Under the pieces are notes generated by a model. It did not search any database, was not told the origin of the DNA, and worked only from the letters and a program-made list of their open reading frames with translations. Source: Aeromonas veronii (lineage in GTDB: Bacteria > Pseudomonadota > Gammaproteobacteria > Enterobacterales > Aeromonadaceae). Taken from it: DNA of 64,000 nt. The stretch is taken from the NCBI GenBank assembly GCA_041319085.1, contig CP101033.1, positions 2,196,501 through 2,260,500 of the forward strand, in the 5' to 3' direction. The position numbers and the translations under genes were made by a program. Below are positions 44,526 through 53,523 of this stretch, piece after piece (positions within the stretch are counted from its first letter, which is position 1; the number at the start of each line of letters is the position of its first letter).

Positions 44526-46396
44526 TGTTGTCCCCCCTTGTTATGGCCACGCTCCTGCTCTTTTTGCTGGGCGCTGCCGCCGGTTTGCTGCTGCAAAAGC
44601 AGCCCGCGCTGGCCAACCGCCTCAACAGTGGCTTTGCCCTGCTGGGCTCACTGGCGGGCCTTATCGCCGCCTTCCAGACCTTTGCTCAAGGCGCACCCGT
44701 CGACGGCCAACTCTGGCTGCTGGGCTCGGTGCATCTGGATATGCTCTCTGCGCTGATGCTGCTGGTGATTAGCACCGTTGGCGTCGCCGTCGCCCTCTAC
44801 TCCTTTGCCTATATCCGCGAGTATCAGGGCAAGGGGGATGTGGCCATCGGCGCGCTGATGAACCTCTTCCTCTTTGCCATGGTGGGCATGGTGCTGGCCG
44901 ACAACGCGCTCGGTTTCTTGCTCTGCTACGAGCTGGTGACCCTCACTACCTACTGGCTGGTCAAGACCAACCCGGAGGCCGCCAAACAGAGCCGCCTCTA
45001 TCTGGTAATGAACCATATCGGCATGGCGCTGGTGCTGGTGGCCTTCTGGCTGCTCTGCCGCGAGTCCGGCTCGCTGGAGTTCGCCGCGCTGCGTGAGCAC
45101 CATCTGGCGGGCGCCCTGGCATCCCTGGTGTTCCTGCTCAGCTTCTGCGGCTTTGGCCTGCGCGCCGGTTTCGTGCCGCTGCACGGCTGGCTGCCGGTGG
45201 CCGAGCCCGTCGCCCCCTCCCATATCTCGGCGCTGATGTCGGGCGTGATGGTGAAGCTGGGTCTGTTTGGTATCTTGCGAGTCAGCATCGATTTTCTCGG
45301 GGCCAGCCAGCTCTGGTGGGGCTACATGGTGCTGATCTTCGGTGCCTGCTCAGCGGTGCTCGGGGTGCTGTTTGCACTGGCCGAGCACGATCTCAAGCGG
45401 CTGCTCGCCTACCACACGGTAGAGAACATCGGCATCATCCTGATGGGGATGGGCATCGGCATGATCGGCATTGCCAACCAGCAACCGGCACTGGTGGTGC
45501 TGGGGCTGCTCGGTGCGCTTTATCACCTGCTCAACCACGCCATCTTCAAGAGCCTGCTCTTTATGGGCACCGGCTCTGTGATGTTCCGCCTTCACACCCG
45601 TGACATGGACAAGATGGGGGGCCTTGCCAAACTGATGCCCTGGACCGCGCTGGCGTTCCTGATCGGCGCCATGGCCATCTCGGCGCTGCCGCCGCTGAAC
45701 GGCTTTGTCAGCGAGTGGTTTATCTATCAGTCCCTGCTCTCCATGACCAAACTCGGCACCTCCGTCGTCGCGCCGCTCGCGGTCGTGATGCTGGCGGTGA
45801 CCGGCGCCATGGCGGTGATGTGTTTCGTCAAGGTGTACGGCATCTGCTTCTGCGGTGCGCCGCGCAGCGAGAAGGCGAGCCACGCCCGCGAAGTGCCGGG
45901 CGCCATGGTGGCAGGCACCCTGCTGCTGGCCGCCGTCTGTCTGGTGCTGGGTCTGGGCGCCCCCTGGATTGCCCCCCATATCGCCAGCTATGGCCAAGCC
46001 TTGGTAAGCAGTCAAATGAACGTGGCTACCGGCGCGACCCTGCTGGCGCAGGGCAGCTCACAAGCGATCCTCTCCCCGCCCGTTATTGCCATCACCTTGC
46101 TGGGTCTGTTCCTCATTCCGCTGCTGGTACTGGCCATCTTCAAGGGGCCCAAGCTGGGTCGTCGTCACGCCGGCACCCCGTGGGCCTGTGGTTACGCCTA
46201 TGAGGAGCGCATGAGCCTCACCTCTGGTGGTGTCACCCACACCTTGCGCCAGCTCTGCGCACCGCTCTATCGCAAGCAGCCGCAGCTCGATCTGGCCACC
46301 GCTCTGCACGGGGTGAGCGATACCAGCGGGACGACCAGCTGGCTGCTGCACGGTGTGGTGCTGGCGCTCTTTATCCTGATGGCTGTAGGAGTCTGA
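44525..46396 (+). CDS. hycC: Formate hydrogenlyase membrane subunit HycC
   Basis: A 623-residue proton-pump-like membrane protein of the NuoL/MrpA family (E. coli HycC 608). About 14-16 membrane segments are present, with LCYELVTLTTYWLVKTNPEA, the conserved lysine region HDLKRLLAYHTVENIGIIL and HAIFKSLLFMGTGSVM. It anchors the hydrogenase in the inner membrane and may couple it to ion movement. Being the only NuoL-like gene here, it fits a Hyd-3-type complex rather than the larger Hyf/Hyd-4 type. Confidence 0.94.
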   Translation: MLSPLVMATLLLFLLGAAAGLLLQKQPALANRLNSGFALLGSLAGLIAAFQTFAQGAPVDGQLWLLGSVHLDMLSALMLLVISTVGVAVALYSFAYIREYQGKGDVAIGALMNLFLFAMVGMVLADNALGFLLCYELVTLTTYWLVKTNPEAAKQSRLYLVMNHIGMALVLVAFWLLCRESGSLEFAALREHHLAGALASLVFLLSFCGFGLRAGFVPLHGWLPVAEPVAPSHISALMSGVMVKLGLFGILRVSIDFLGASQLWWGYMVLIFGACSAVLGVLFALAEHDLKRLLAYHTVENIGIILMGMGIGMIGIANQQPALVVLGLLGALYHLLNHAIFKSLLFMGTGSVMFRLHTRDMDKMGGLAKLMPWTALAFLIGAMAISALPPLNGFVSEWFIYQSLLSMTKLGTSVVAPLAVVMLAVTGAMAVMCFVKVYGICFCGAPRSEKASHAREVPGAMVAGTLLLAAVCLVLGLGAPWIAPHIASYGQALVSSQMNVATGATLLAQGSSQAILSPPVIAITLLGLFLIPLLVLAIFKGPKLGRRHAGTPWACGYAYEERMSLTSGGVTHTLRQLCAPLYRKQPQLDLATALHGVSDTSGTTSWLLHGVVLALFILMAVGV

Positions 46397-46397
46397 T

Positions 46398-47351
46398 ATG
46401 CCTGTTCTTGAAATGCCGAGCTGGGGCATGGTTGCCCTCGCCCTGACCCAGGCCATCGCCATGCTGGCGCTGGCGCCGCTCGCCACCGGTTTCAACCGGG
46501 TGCTGCGGGCCAAGATGCACTCCCGTCAGGGGCCGGGCCTGCTGCAGGATTACCGGGATATCGCCAAGCTCCTGCGCCGTCAGGAGGTGACCCCCGAGCC
46601 TGCCGGCATCATCTTCAACCTGATGCCTGCGCTGCTCATCGCCGCCCTCTTGCTGGTAGGGATGGCGCTGCCGACCCTGACTCACGAGTCCCCCTTCCCC
46701 ATCGCCGGGGATCTCATCACCGACATCTATCTGTTCGCCATCTTCCGCTTCTTCTTCTCCCTCTCGGGGCTCGACAGCGGCAGCATGTTTGCAGGGATCG
46801 GTGCCCGCCGCGAACTGACCCTCGGCATTCTGGTGGAGCCCATTCTGGTGCTCGCCTGCTTCATCATGGCGATGATGGTGGGCAGCTCGGATCTGGGCAA
46901 TATCAGCAGCTATGTGGCGACCCAGCCACTGGCCGCGCCGATCGCCACCCTGCTGGCCGGCGCCGCCTGCGCCTTCGCGGTGTTTGTCGAGATGGGCAAG
47001 CTGCCCTTTGACTGCGCCGAAGCCGAGCAGGAGCTGCAAGAAGGACCGATCACCGAGTATTCCGGTGCGGGTCTCGCCCTGCTCAAGCTCTCCATCGGCC
47101 TCAAGCAGCTGGTGGTGGTGCAGCTCTTTCTGGTGATTTTCCTGCCCTTCGGCAAGGCGGCCAACTGGAGTCTGCCTGCGCTCATCGGCGCAGCGCTGAT
47201 CCTCGCCTGCAAGCTGCTGGTGGCCTTTTTGCTGGCCGGCATCATCGAAAACGCCATGGCCCGTACCCAGTTCGTGCGCACCCACAAGCTCACCCGCTAC
47301 GGGTTGGGGCTGGCCCTGCTGGCGCTGCTCGCCTATCTGGTTGGGATCTGA
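46398..47351 (+). CDS. hycD: Formate hydrogenlyase membrane subunit HycD
   Basis: A 317-residue NuoH-like membrane protein. RAKMHSRQGPGLLQDYRDIA in loop 1 and KLPFDCAEAEQELQEGPITE near the middle are the conserved NuoH/HycD signatures at the interface with the hydrogenase subunits. A good AGGAG site lies 8 bases upstream, immediately after the hycC stop. Confidence 0.95.
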   Translation: MPVLEMPSWGMVALALTQAIAMLALAPLATGFNRVLRAKMHSRQGPGLLQDYRDIAKLLRRQEVTPEPAGIIFNLMPALLIAALLLVGMALPTLTHESPFPIAGDLITDIYLFAIFRFFFSLSGLDSGSMFAGIGARRELTLGILVEPILVLACFIMAMMVGSSDLGNISSYVATQPLAAPIATLLAGAACAFAVFVEMGKLPFDCAEAEQELQEGPITEYSGAGLALLKLSIGLKQLVVVQLFLVIFLPFGKAANWSLPALIGAALILACKLLVAFLLAGIIENAMARTQFVRTHKLTRYGLGLALLALLAYLVGI

Positions 47352-47431
47352 ATCATGCCCGCCAGCACAGCAACTTTTTCCGATTTCATCATTTGTGAAT
47401 GCTCATTCCCGAACATTAAAGTGAGAACTGC

Positions 47432-49150
47432 ATGACCATCGCCATTTCGGATCGCATCGGCTGCGACTACATCCAGCAGGTGCGAGCACAACTGCCCCAC
47501 GCCATCGTCGACGAGGAGTGGCAAACCGCCGATCAGGCCACCATTACCGTCAAACCCACCAGTCTGGTCGAGACGGCCAGTTTGCTCTTCCACCAGCTGG
47601 GGGGCTGGCTTCCGCTCTCCTTTGCCAATGACGAGCGCAGCCTCAACGGCCACTTCGCGGTCTACCACGTCTTCTCCATGGAGGGCGACACCAAGTGCTG
47701 GATCACCGTCAAAGTGCTGGTAGATGCCGATACCCAGGAGTACCCCTCCATCACCCCGACCATTCCGGCGGCGGTGTGGGGCGAGCGGGAGATCCGCGAC
47801 ATGTACGGCCTGCGCGCCATCGGTTTGCCGGACGAACGTCGTCTGGTACTGCCGGATGACTGGCCGGAGGATATCCACCCGCTGCGCAAGGACGCCATGG
47901 ATTACCGCCAGCGCCCGATGCCCACCACCGACACCGAGACCTACCCCTTCGTCAACGAGTTGGGCAGTGATGCCAACCGCATCGTGCCGGTCGGCCCGTT
48001 GCACATCACCTCGGACGAGCCGGGGCACTTTCGTCTGTTCGTCGATGGGGAAGACATCATCGATGCCGACTACCGCCTCTTCTATGTCCATCGCGGCATG
48101 GAGAAGCTGGCGGAAACCCGGATGGGCTACAACGAAGTGGCCTTCCTGACCGACCGGGTCTGCGGCATCTGCGGTTTTACCCACAGCGTCGCCTACACCA
48201 CCTCGGTGGAGAACGCCATGGGTATTCCGGTGCCGGAGCGGGCCAAGATGATCCGCGCCGTGCTGCTGGAAGTGGAACGCCTGCACAGCCATATCCTCAA
48301 CATCGGCCTGTCGAGCCACTTCACCGGTTTCGACACCGGCTTCATGCAGTTCTTCCGGGTACGGGAGAAATCCATGGCCCTGGCCGAGCTGCTCACCGGT
48401 GCCCGCAAGACCTACGGCCTCAACCTGATTGGCGGGGTACGCCGCGACATCTTCAAGGAAGATCGCATCAAGGGTGCCCAGCTGGTGCGCGAATTGCGTG
48501 ATGAGCTCAAACCCCTGGTGGCCATGCTGCTGGATACCGCCAACATCTCCTCCCGCCTCATCGGTATCGGCAAGCTCGACCCGCAAATTGCCCGCGATTT
48601 CAGCTGCGTCGGCCCCATGGTGCGGGCGAGTGGCTTCAAGCGCGACGTGCGCCGGGTCCACGACTTTGCCGGCTACCGCGAGCTGCCGATGGAGATCCAG
48701 ACCAAGGCGGGTTGCGACGTGCAATCCCGGGTGCTGGTGCGCATCCACGAGCTCTACGACTCCCTCGACATGATTGAATTTGGTCTTGAGCACCTGCCGG
48801 AAGGGCCACTGCTCACCGAAGGCTTCACCTACCAGCCGGGCAAGTTTGCGCTGGGCTTTACCGAAGCGCCCCGCGGCGAGAACGTCCACTGGAGCATGAC
48901 CGGGGACAACCAGAAGCTGTTCCGCTGGCGCTGCCGCGCCGCCACCTACGCCAACTGGCCTGCTCTGCGCTACATGCTGCGCGGCAATACCGTGGCCGAT
49001 GCGCCGCTGATTATCGGCAGTCTGGATCCCTGCTACTCCTGCACCGACCGGGTCACCCTGGTCGACCCCAAGAAGGGCAAATCCACCGTGGTCTCCTACA
49101 AGGAGATCGAGCGCTACGGCATCGACCGCAAAAACTCTCCGCTGAAATAA
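47432..49150 (+). CDS. hycE: [NiFe]-hydrogenase large subunit HycE
   Basis: A 572-residue group 4 hydrogenase large subunit (E. coli 569). The N-terminal 170 residues are a NuoC-like domain, the rest NuoD-like and catalytic. The Ni-Fe ligands are C244 and C247 (RVCGICGFTHS) and C534 and C537 (SLDPCYSCTDR). After R540 exactly 32 residues remain to the end (VTLVDPKKGK... SPLK), the same length that HycI removes from E. coli HycE, so the precursor form is intact. This matters because hycI is frameshifted in this sequence. Confidence 0.96.
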   Translation: MTIAISDRIGCDYIQQVRAQLPHAIVDEEWQTADQATITVKPTSLVETASLLFHQLGGWLPLSFANDERSLNGHFAVYHVFSMEGDTKCWITVKVLVDADTQEYPSITPTIPAAVWGEREIRDMYGLRAIGLPDERRLVLPDDWPEDIHPLRKDAMDYRQRPMPTTDTETYPFVNELGSDANRIVPVGPLHITSDEPGHFRLFVDGEDIIDADYRLFYVHRGMEKLAETRMGYNEVAFLTDRVCGICGFTHSVAYTTSVENAMGIPVPERAKMIRAVLLEVERLHSHILNIGLSSHFTGFDTGFMQFFRVREKSMALAELLTGARKTYGLNLIGGVRRDIFKEDRIKGAQLVRELRDELKPLVAMLLDTANISSRLIGIGKLDPQIARDFSCVGPMVRASGFKRDVRRVHDFAGYRELPMEIQTKAGCDVQSRVLVRIHELYDSLDMIEFGLEHLPEGPLLTEGFTYQPGKFALGFTEAPRGENVHWSMTGDNQKLFRWRCRAATYANWPALRYMLRGNTVADAPLIIGSLDPCYSCTDRVTLVDPKKGKSTVVSYKEIERYGIDRKNSPLK

Positions 49151-49159
49151 GGGGTCATC

Positions 49160-49717
49160 ATGATCAAGCTGTTCAAGACCATCCTCAGGGCTGGCACCCC
49201 GACCGCCAAATACCCCTTCGCCCCTTACGAGGTGAACCGGGATTTTCGCGGCAAACCGAAATATCAGGCGGATCAGTGCATCGCCTGCGCGGCCTGCACC
49301 AAGGCGTGCCCGGCCAACGCGCTGGTGATGGAAGTGGACATGGAGACCGGCGAACGACGCTGGGAGATCTCCATGGCGCGCTGCATCTTCTGCGGCCGCT
49401 GCGAGGAGGTCTGCCCGACCCGCGCCATCGCGCTCTCCCCCGAGTTCGAGCTGGCGGTAACCAACAAGGCGGATCTCTATGAGGAGGCCCGCTTCGCGCT
49501 GGCCCCCTGCACCCTGTGCGGCACCTACTTTGCCCCGAGCAAGCTGGTGGCACTGGTGGAGGACACCCTGGTACAAGCGGCCACCCCGCTGGCGCATCCC
49601 GAGCGCCTGCACCACTGCCCCGATTGCAAACGAAAACAGAGCATGCTGAGCCAGCCTGACTCGGCCCTGATCACACCGATAGCCACACCGATGGCCGCAC
49701 AAAAGGAGTGGATGTGA
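49160..49717 (+). CDS. hycF: Formate hydrogenlyase iron-sulfur subunit HycF
   Basis: A 185-residue NuoI-like protein with two 4Fe-4S motifs, [16 protein letters not shown] and [17 protein letters not shown] later C-terminal set, CTLCGTYF and CPDCKRKQ, could bind another metal. The start [20 protein letters not shown] is typical of HycF. The AAGGGG site precedes the ATG; the stop TGA overlaps the hycG ATG. Confidence 0.94.
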   Translation: MIKLFKTILRAGTPTAKYPFAPYEVNRDFRGKPKYQADQCIACAACTKACPANALVMEVDMETGERRWEISMARCIFCGRCEEVCPTRAIALSPEFELAVTNKADLYEEARFALAPCTLCGTYFAPSKLVALVEDTLVQAATPLAHPERLHHCPDCKRKQSMLSQPDSALITPIATPMAAQKEWM

Positions 49718-50532
49718 TGAGCAAGATCAAAGGCATAGAACCGGTTGTCGGCCATGCCCATACCCGCGCCGTGCCGCTGGCACAGGATCCCGAGATCACC
49801 AAACTCAAGAAAACCCTGCTCAAAGACATTCGCCGCTCGGCCTATGTCTACCGGGTCGATTGCGGCGGCTGCAACGCCTGCGAGATCGAGATCTTCGCCA
49901 CCATCACCCCGCTGTTTGATGCCGAGCGTTTCGGCATCAAGGTGGTCGCCTCCCCCCGCCACGCCGACATCCTGCTCTTTACCGGCGCGGTGACCCGGGC
50001 GATGCGGGTGCCGGCCCTGCGCGCCTACGAGGCGGCGCCCGATCCCAAGATCTGCATCGCCTACGGCGCCTGTGGCTGTGACGGCGGCATCTTCCACGAC
50101 CTCTATTGCGTCTGGGGCGGCACCGACAAGATCGTGCCGGTGGATGTCTATATCCCCGGCTGCCCTCCGACACCGGCGGCAACCATCTATGGCTTTGCCG
50201 TGGCGCTCGGTCTGCTTGAGCAAAAACTCAAAGCCACCAGCCACGAGGTGCAACCGGGTGAGCGGGTCGAGTTGCGCCACACCGGCATCCCCAATGAAAT
50301 CCGGGTGATGATCGAACGCGAAGCGCGCCGCATGGCCGGTTACCGGCAAGGGCGGATCATCGCCGACGAGTTCATGGCACTGCTCGAAGGAGCCACCCAG
50401 CAGGATGTGGATCTGCGCATCAAGAGCTACCTCGATCAGCACGATGACCCGCGCCTGGCAGAGATCGTCAACAACCTGGCTAACGCCTGCCTTAACCGGG
50501 CAGCTGGCAAGGGAGAGGCGGTGCATGGCTGA
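49717..50532 (+). CDS. hycG: [NiFe]-hydrogenase small subunit HycG
   Basis: A 271-residue NuoB-like subunit holding the proximal 4Fe-4S cluster: [27 protein letters not shown] and [13 protein letters not shown]. It is slightly longer than E. coli HycG (255), mostly at the C-terminus. I place the start at the ATG at 49717 (AAGGAG 8 bases upstream, TGATG overlap with hycF); the GTG at 49708 overlaps that ribosome site. Confidence 0.94.
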   Translation: MSKIKGIEPVVGHAHTRAVPLAQDPEITKLKKTLLKDIRRSAYVYRVDCGGCNACEIEIFATITPLFDAERFGIKVVASPRHADILLFTGAVTRAMRVPALRAYEAAPDPKICIAYGACGCDGGIFHDLYCVWGGTDKIVPVDVYIPGCPPTPAATIYGFAVALGLLEQKLKATSHEVQPGERVELRHTGIPNEIRVMIEREARRMAGYRQGRIIADEFMALLEGATQQDVDLRIKSYLDQHDDPRLAEIVNNLANACLNRAAGKGEAVHG

Positions 50533-50938
50533 CGAGGTTTTCTTCTATCGCCTCTCGCGCAAGTTTGTTGACGAGCAGTTCGACGTGCCGGAAGAGGCCA
50601 AAGAGGTGATGTACTACAGCCTCGCCATCGGCCACCACCTCGGCATCGTCGATTGCCTGCGAGCAGACCTGGTCTGCTCGCTGACCGGTTATCGCGACTG
50701 GGTGGCCAAGCTGCCCGCTGGCAGCGAAGCGCGCCGCAAGATGGAGGGGTTTCTCACCTTTGGCGAGATCACCATCTATCGCGAGCACTGCCATATGCTG
50801 GCCTGCGCCTTCGACCGGCTGCGCAAAGCCGAAGGGGGGCTCGATGAACAGGAGCTGGGCTGGACCAACATCTTTATGGATCAGCTCACCGCCCTCTATA
50901 ACGACCCCCATATGTACCTGATGGTAAGGAGCCGCTGA
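50525..50938 (+). CDS. hycH: Formate hydrogenlyase maturation protein HycH
   Basis: A 137-residue protein following E. coli Hyc[37 protein letters not shown] and [17 protein letters not shown]. HycH assists late assembly of the hydrogenase and is not part of the final complex. The ATG overlaps the hycG stop by 8 bases, implying coupled translation. Confidence 0.92.
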   Translation: MADEVFFYRLSRKFVDEQFDVPEEAKEVMYYSLAIGHHLGIVDCLRADLVCSLTGYRDWVAKLPAGSEARRKMEGFLTFGEITIYREHCHMLACAFDRLRKAEGGLDEQELGWTNIFMDQLTALYNDPHMYLMVRSR

Positions 50939-51428
50939 TGGGCTGCAATCTCGTGTTGACCGTAGGCAATGCCATGATGGGGGACGACGGTGCCGGCCCC
51001 TATCTGGCAGACAAGCTGCAAGCCGCCCCCTGCCCAGCTGGATCCATATCGACGGCGGCATCGCGCCGGAAAATATGGTCTACAAGGTGCGGGAGCTGCA
51101 ACCGGCGCGGGTAGTGCTGGTGGATGCCGCCGAGATCGGCGAAAAGGCGGGTACCCTGCAGGTGATCCCCCCCGAAACCATCGCCGAGATGTTTATCTTC
51201 TCGACCCACAATATGCCGCTCAACTTCCTGATCGACGATCTCAAGACCTTTGTGCCCGAGGTGATCTTTGTCGGGGTGCAACCGGCCATCGTTGCGTTCT
51301 CCTTCCCGATGACCGAGATGGTGAGCGGGGCGATGGATTATCTTTATCAGCATCTTGATGCCGCCAAGGATACCGGCTTGTTAATAGAGAAACTTGATCA
51401 GTGGAATATTGCCAACGCCAACCGGTGA
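50938..51428 (+). pseudogene. hycI: Hydrogenase maturation protease HycI, frameshifted
   Basis: HycI removes the C-terminal tail of HycE after nickel insertion. The first frame from the ATG at 50938 reads LVLTVGNAMMGDDGAGPYLA, with the conserved metal-binding Asp/Glu region, up to KLQAAPCP. Homology then continues in the -1 frame as SWIHIDGGIAPENMV and on to STHNMPLNFLIDDL, ending at 51428. One base is missing in the C run at 51026-51030 (five C, six expected). The rest is well conserved, so this is either a very recent mutation or a sequencing error in a homopolymer. Confidence 0.85.
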
Positions 51429-51486
51429 TTATTTATCGAGTTGTTAACAACTGTTAAAATCAACGATGTAGGCAAGCTGTTCGAGG

Positions 51487-51514
51487 CCCGATGTTAAATT
51501 AACAACATCGGGCT
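51487..51514 (+). terminator. Stem-loop after hycI
   Basis: GCCCGATGTT and AACATCGGGC form a perfect 10-bp stem with an 8-base loop. No T run follows, so it may be a Rho-independent terminator only in a loose sense, or an mRNA-stabilising hairpin. Confidence 0.5.
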
Positions 51515-51599
51515 AATCGTTCGGGATTTGATATAAAACAAGGTTCTGCCGTTTTTTCAAAAAATCACTAACCCTCGCTTTTTTATCACAAAAAAAGCG

Positions 51600-51628
51600 T
51601 TGCCAGTCACAGAAATTTGCCACAAAAT
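51600..51628 (+). promoter_or_regulatory. Possible selC promoter
   Basis: TTGCCA (51600-51605), 17 bases, CAAAAT (51623-51628); a start near 51635 would precede tRNA-Sec directly. An AT-rich inverted repeat (CGCTTTTTT/AAAAAAGCG, 51577-51600) lies just upstream. Confidence 0.4.
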
Positions 51629-51640
51629 GGCGGCCGTTAC

Positions 51641-51732
51641 GGAAGTTGATGGGGTCTGGTGGCCTCCTCGGTCTTCAAAACCGATGTGAGCCGAGAAGGC
51701 TTTGGCAGGTTCGATTCCTGCCTCTTCCGCCA
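51641..51732 (+). tRNA. selC: tRNA-Sec (selenocysteine, anticodon TCA)
   Basis: 92 nt with CCA, starting GGAAG and ending CTTCCGCCA. The anticodon stem TCGGT/ACCGA holds CTTCAAA (TCA). There is a long variable arm (AGCC/GGCT) and a GCAGG-TTCGATT-CCTGC T arm. Two of the eight acceptor pairs next to the T arm are not Watson-Crick as read here. The adjacent selA and selB genes support the call. Confidence 0.92.
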
Positions 51733-52049
51733 ATTTTATCTATTGAATACATACCATCTCGCTGATGTTTATCTGCTTGATTGTTATTTTTTATCGCTGA
51801 TTCAATATGTTTGAAAGAATACCTTAGTAAAAGGTGCCTGCCGCTTGCCAATATAATCCGAACACAGGTTATCTCGCTGGCCAAAAATTAATTTACAAGC
51901 ATTAATGAAGCATTAATTTATACCCGCTCATTGATGCACCCAATTTGCAGTCATCCGCAAATCGCCAGCAGTGCCATAACCCGTCAGCTCGGCCTCTCTA
52001 TCGGCAAATCGGTGCGCATCTCAAACCCACGCACTGCACTGGTAATCCC

Positions 52050-53519
52050 ATGCCAAACTCGTCTCACGCGCCAGCCATCCCCCACAGCCAGCCCGCATCC
52101 GGTACGGCTGCCGACGACTCACAACCAGATTCACAGCAACAGCCCGGCCAGCAACACACGCGCCGCTTGCCGCAAGTAGAACAGCTGCTGCAACAACCCT
52201 TTCTCGCCGGGTTTATCGAGGCGCTGAGCCGCCCGCTGGTGACTCAGGCGGTGCGCGAGACCCTCAGCGAGCTGCGCCAGAGCGAAGCGTTTCGCCAGCA
52301 TGGCGTCGTCCCCGAGCAGCTCGAGGCGCTGATTGCCAAGCGCTGCCAGCAGCAGTTGCGCCAGCGTCAGACCCGGGTGATCAACGCCACCGGCACTCTG
52401 GTGCACACCAATCTGGGGCGTTCGCCGCTCTGTAGCGAGCTGTGGGACGAGGTGCGTGACCTTAACACCGGCTACAACAATCTGGAGCTGGATCTCGCCA
52501 CCGGCAAACGCGGCGGGCGCAAGGGGCTGATCGCTCCCCTGCTCCGTTGCCTCACCCAGGCCGAGGATTCGCTGGTGGTCAACAACAACGCCGCCTCGCT
52601 CTTTTTGCTGCTGCAGGAGGTGGCCAAGGGGCGCGAGGTGATCGTCTCGCGCGGTGAGCAGATCCAGATTGGCGGCGGCTTTCGCATTCCCGACATTCTG
52701 GCGCTCTCCGGCGCCAAACTGGTGGAGGTGGGCACCACCAATATCACCACAGCCCAAGATTACCTTGATGCCATCACCGATCAGACCGCGCTGGTGCTGA
52801 TGGTACACAGATCCAATTTCGCCATTCGCGGCTTTACCGAATCCCCCGATATCGGCGAGGTGGCCCGCGCCCTGCCCGAGCAGGTGGTGCTGGCAGTGGA
52901 TCAGGGCTCTGGCTTGACCACTGAGGAGTTTGCACCGGACGAAACCTCGGTGCGCCAGTACCTCAAGGCGGGGGCGGATCTGGTCTGCTACTCCGGCGAC
53001 AAGCTGCTGGGGGGGCCGCAATCGGGCATCATCAGTGGCCGCAGCGATCTCATCAAGCGGCTGGAAAAACACCCCATGATGCGCACCTTCCGCCCAAGCC
53101 GCATCGTCTACTCCCTGCTCGAACGGCTGCTCATCCACAAGCTCAACAAGTCCCCCGTCGGCGAAGGAATTGCCCAGCGCACCCTGAGCAACCCGGCAGC
53201 CATGCAGGCGAGAGCCTCCCAGCTGATGGCCGCCCTGCCCGGCTGCTTTGTGCCGGTCCCCGCCCAGCTGGTGGTGGGCGGTGGCACCTTGCCGGACGAG
53301 TTCTACCCGGCGCCCGCGCTGGAGTGCACCGACCCGCGCCCCGCCCAGTCGTTGCTCGATGCGCTGCGGGAACTGCCGGTGCCGGTGATTGCCACCGTGC
53401 GCCAGCAGAAGGTGCTGCTCAATATGGCGACCCTGCTGCCAGCGGAAATGGATCTGCTGATCGCCCAACTCAAAGCGTTGCTGCTGCCCACACCGATCAC
53501 TGCGACCGAGGAGCCCTGA
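52050..53519 (+). CDS. selA: L-seryl-tRNA(Sec) selenium transferase SelA
   Basis: A 489-residue PLP enzyme that converts Ser-tRNA(Sec) to Sec-tRNA(Sec) with selenophosphate. The family core begins at about residue 35 (LPQVEQLLQQPFLAGFIEAL), with NATGTLVHTNLGRSPLCSEL, GRKGLIAPLLRCLTQAED and the PLP-lysine region CYSGDKLLGGPQSGII. The first 35 residues are Gln/Ser/Pro-rich and not found in E. coli SelA (463); the ATG at 52050 lacks a strong ribosome site, so a later start is possible. Confidence 0.94.
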   Translation: MPNSSHAPAIPHSQPASGTAADDSQPDSQQQPGQQHTRRLPQVEQLLQQPFLAGFIEALSRPLVTQAVRETLSELRQSEAFRQHGVVPEQLEALIAKRCQQQLRQRQTRVINATGTLVHTNLGRSPLCSELWDEVRDLNTGYNNLELDLATGKRGGRKGLIAPLLRCLTQAEDSLVVNNNAASLFLLLQEVAKGREVIVSRGEQIQIGGGFRIPDILALSGAKLVEVGTTNITTAQDYLDAITDQTALVLMVHRSNFAIRGFTESPDIGEVARALPEQVVLAVDQGSGLTTEEFAPDETSVRQYLKAGADLVCYSGDKLLGGPQSGIISGRSDLIKRLEKHPMMRTFRPSRIVYSLLERLLIHKLNKSPVGEGIAQRTLSNPAAMQARASQLMAALPGCFVPVPAQLVVGGGTLPDEFYPAPALECTDPRPAQSLLDALRELPVPVIATVRQQKVLLNMATLLPAEMDLLIAQLKALLLPTPITATEEP

Positions 53520-53523
53520 TCCC

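Noticed and set aside
47432-49150. Selenocysteine codon in the hydrogenase genes near selC
   Set aside because: The nickel-ligand positions in HycE are all encoded as Cys (TGC), and no in-frame TGA occurs.
47333-49702. A 789-codon open frame antisense to hycE and hycF
   Set aside because: It lies wholly opposite well-identified genes in GC-rich DNA, where the complementary frame is often open; no domain is recognisable.
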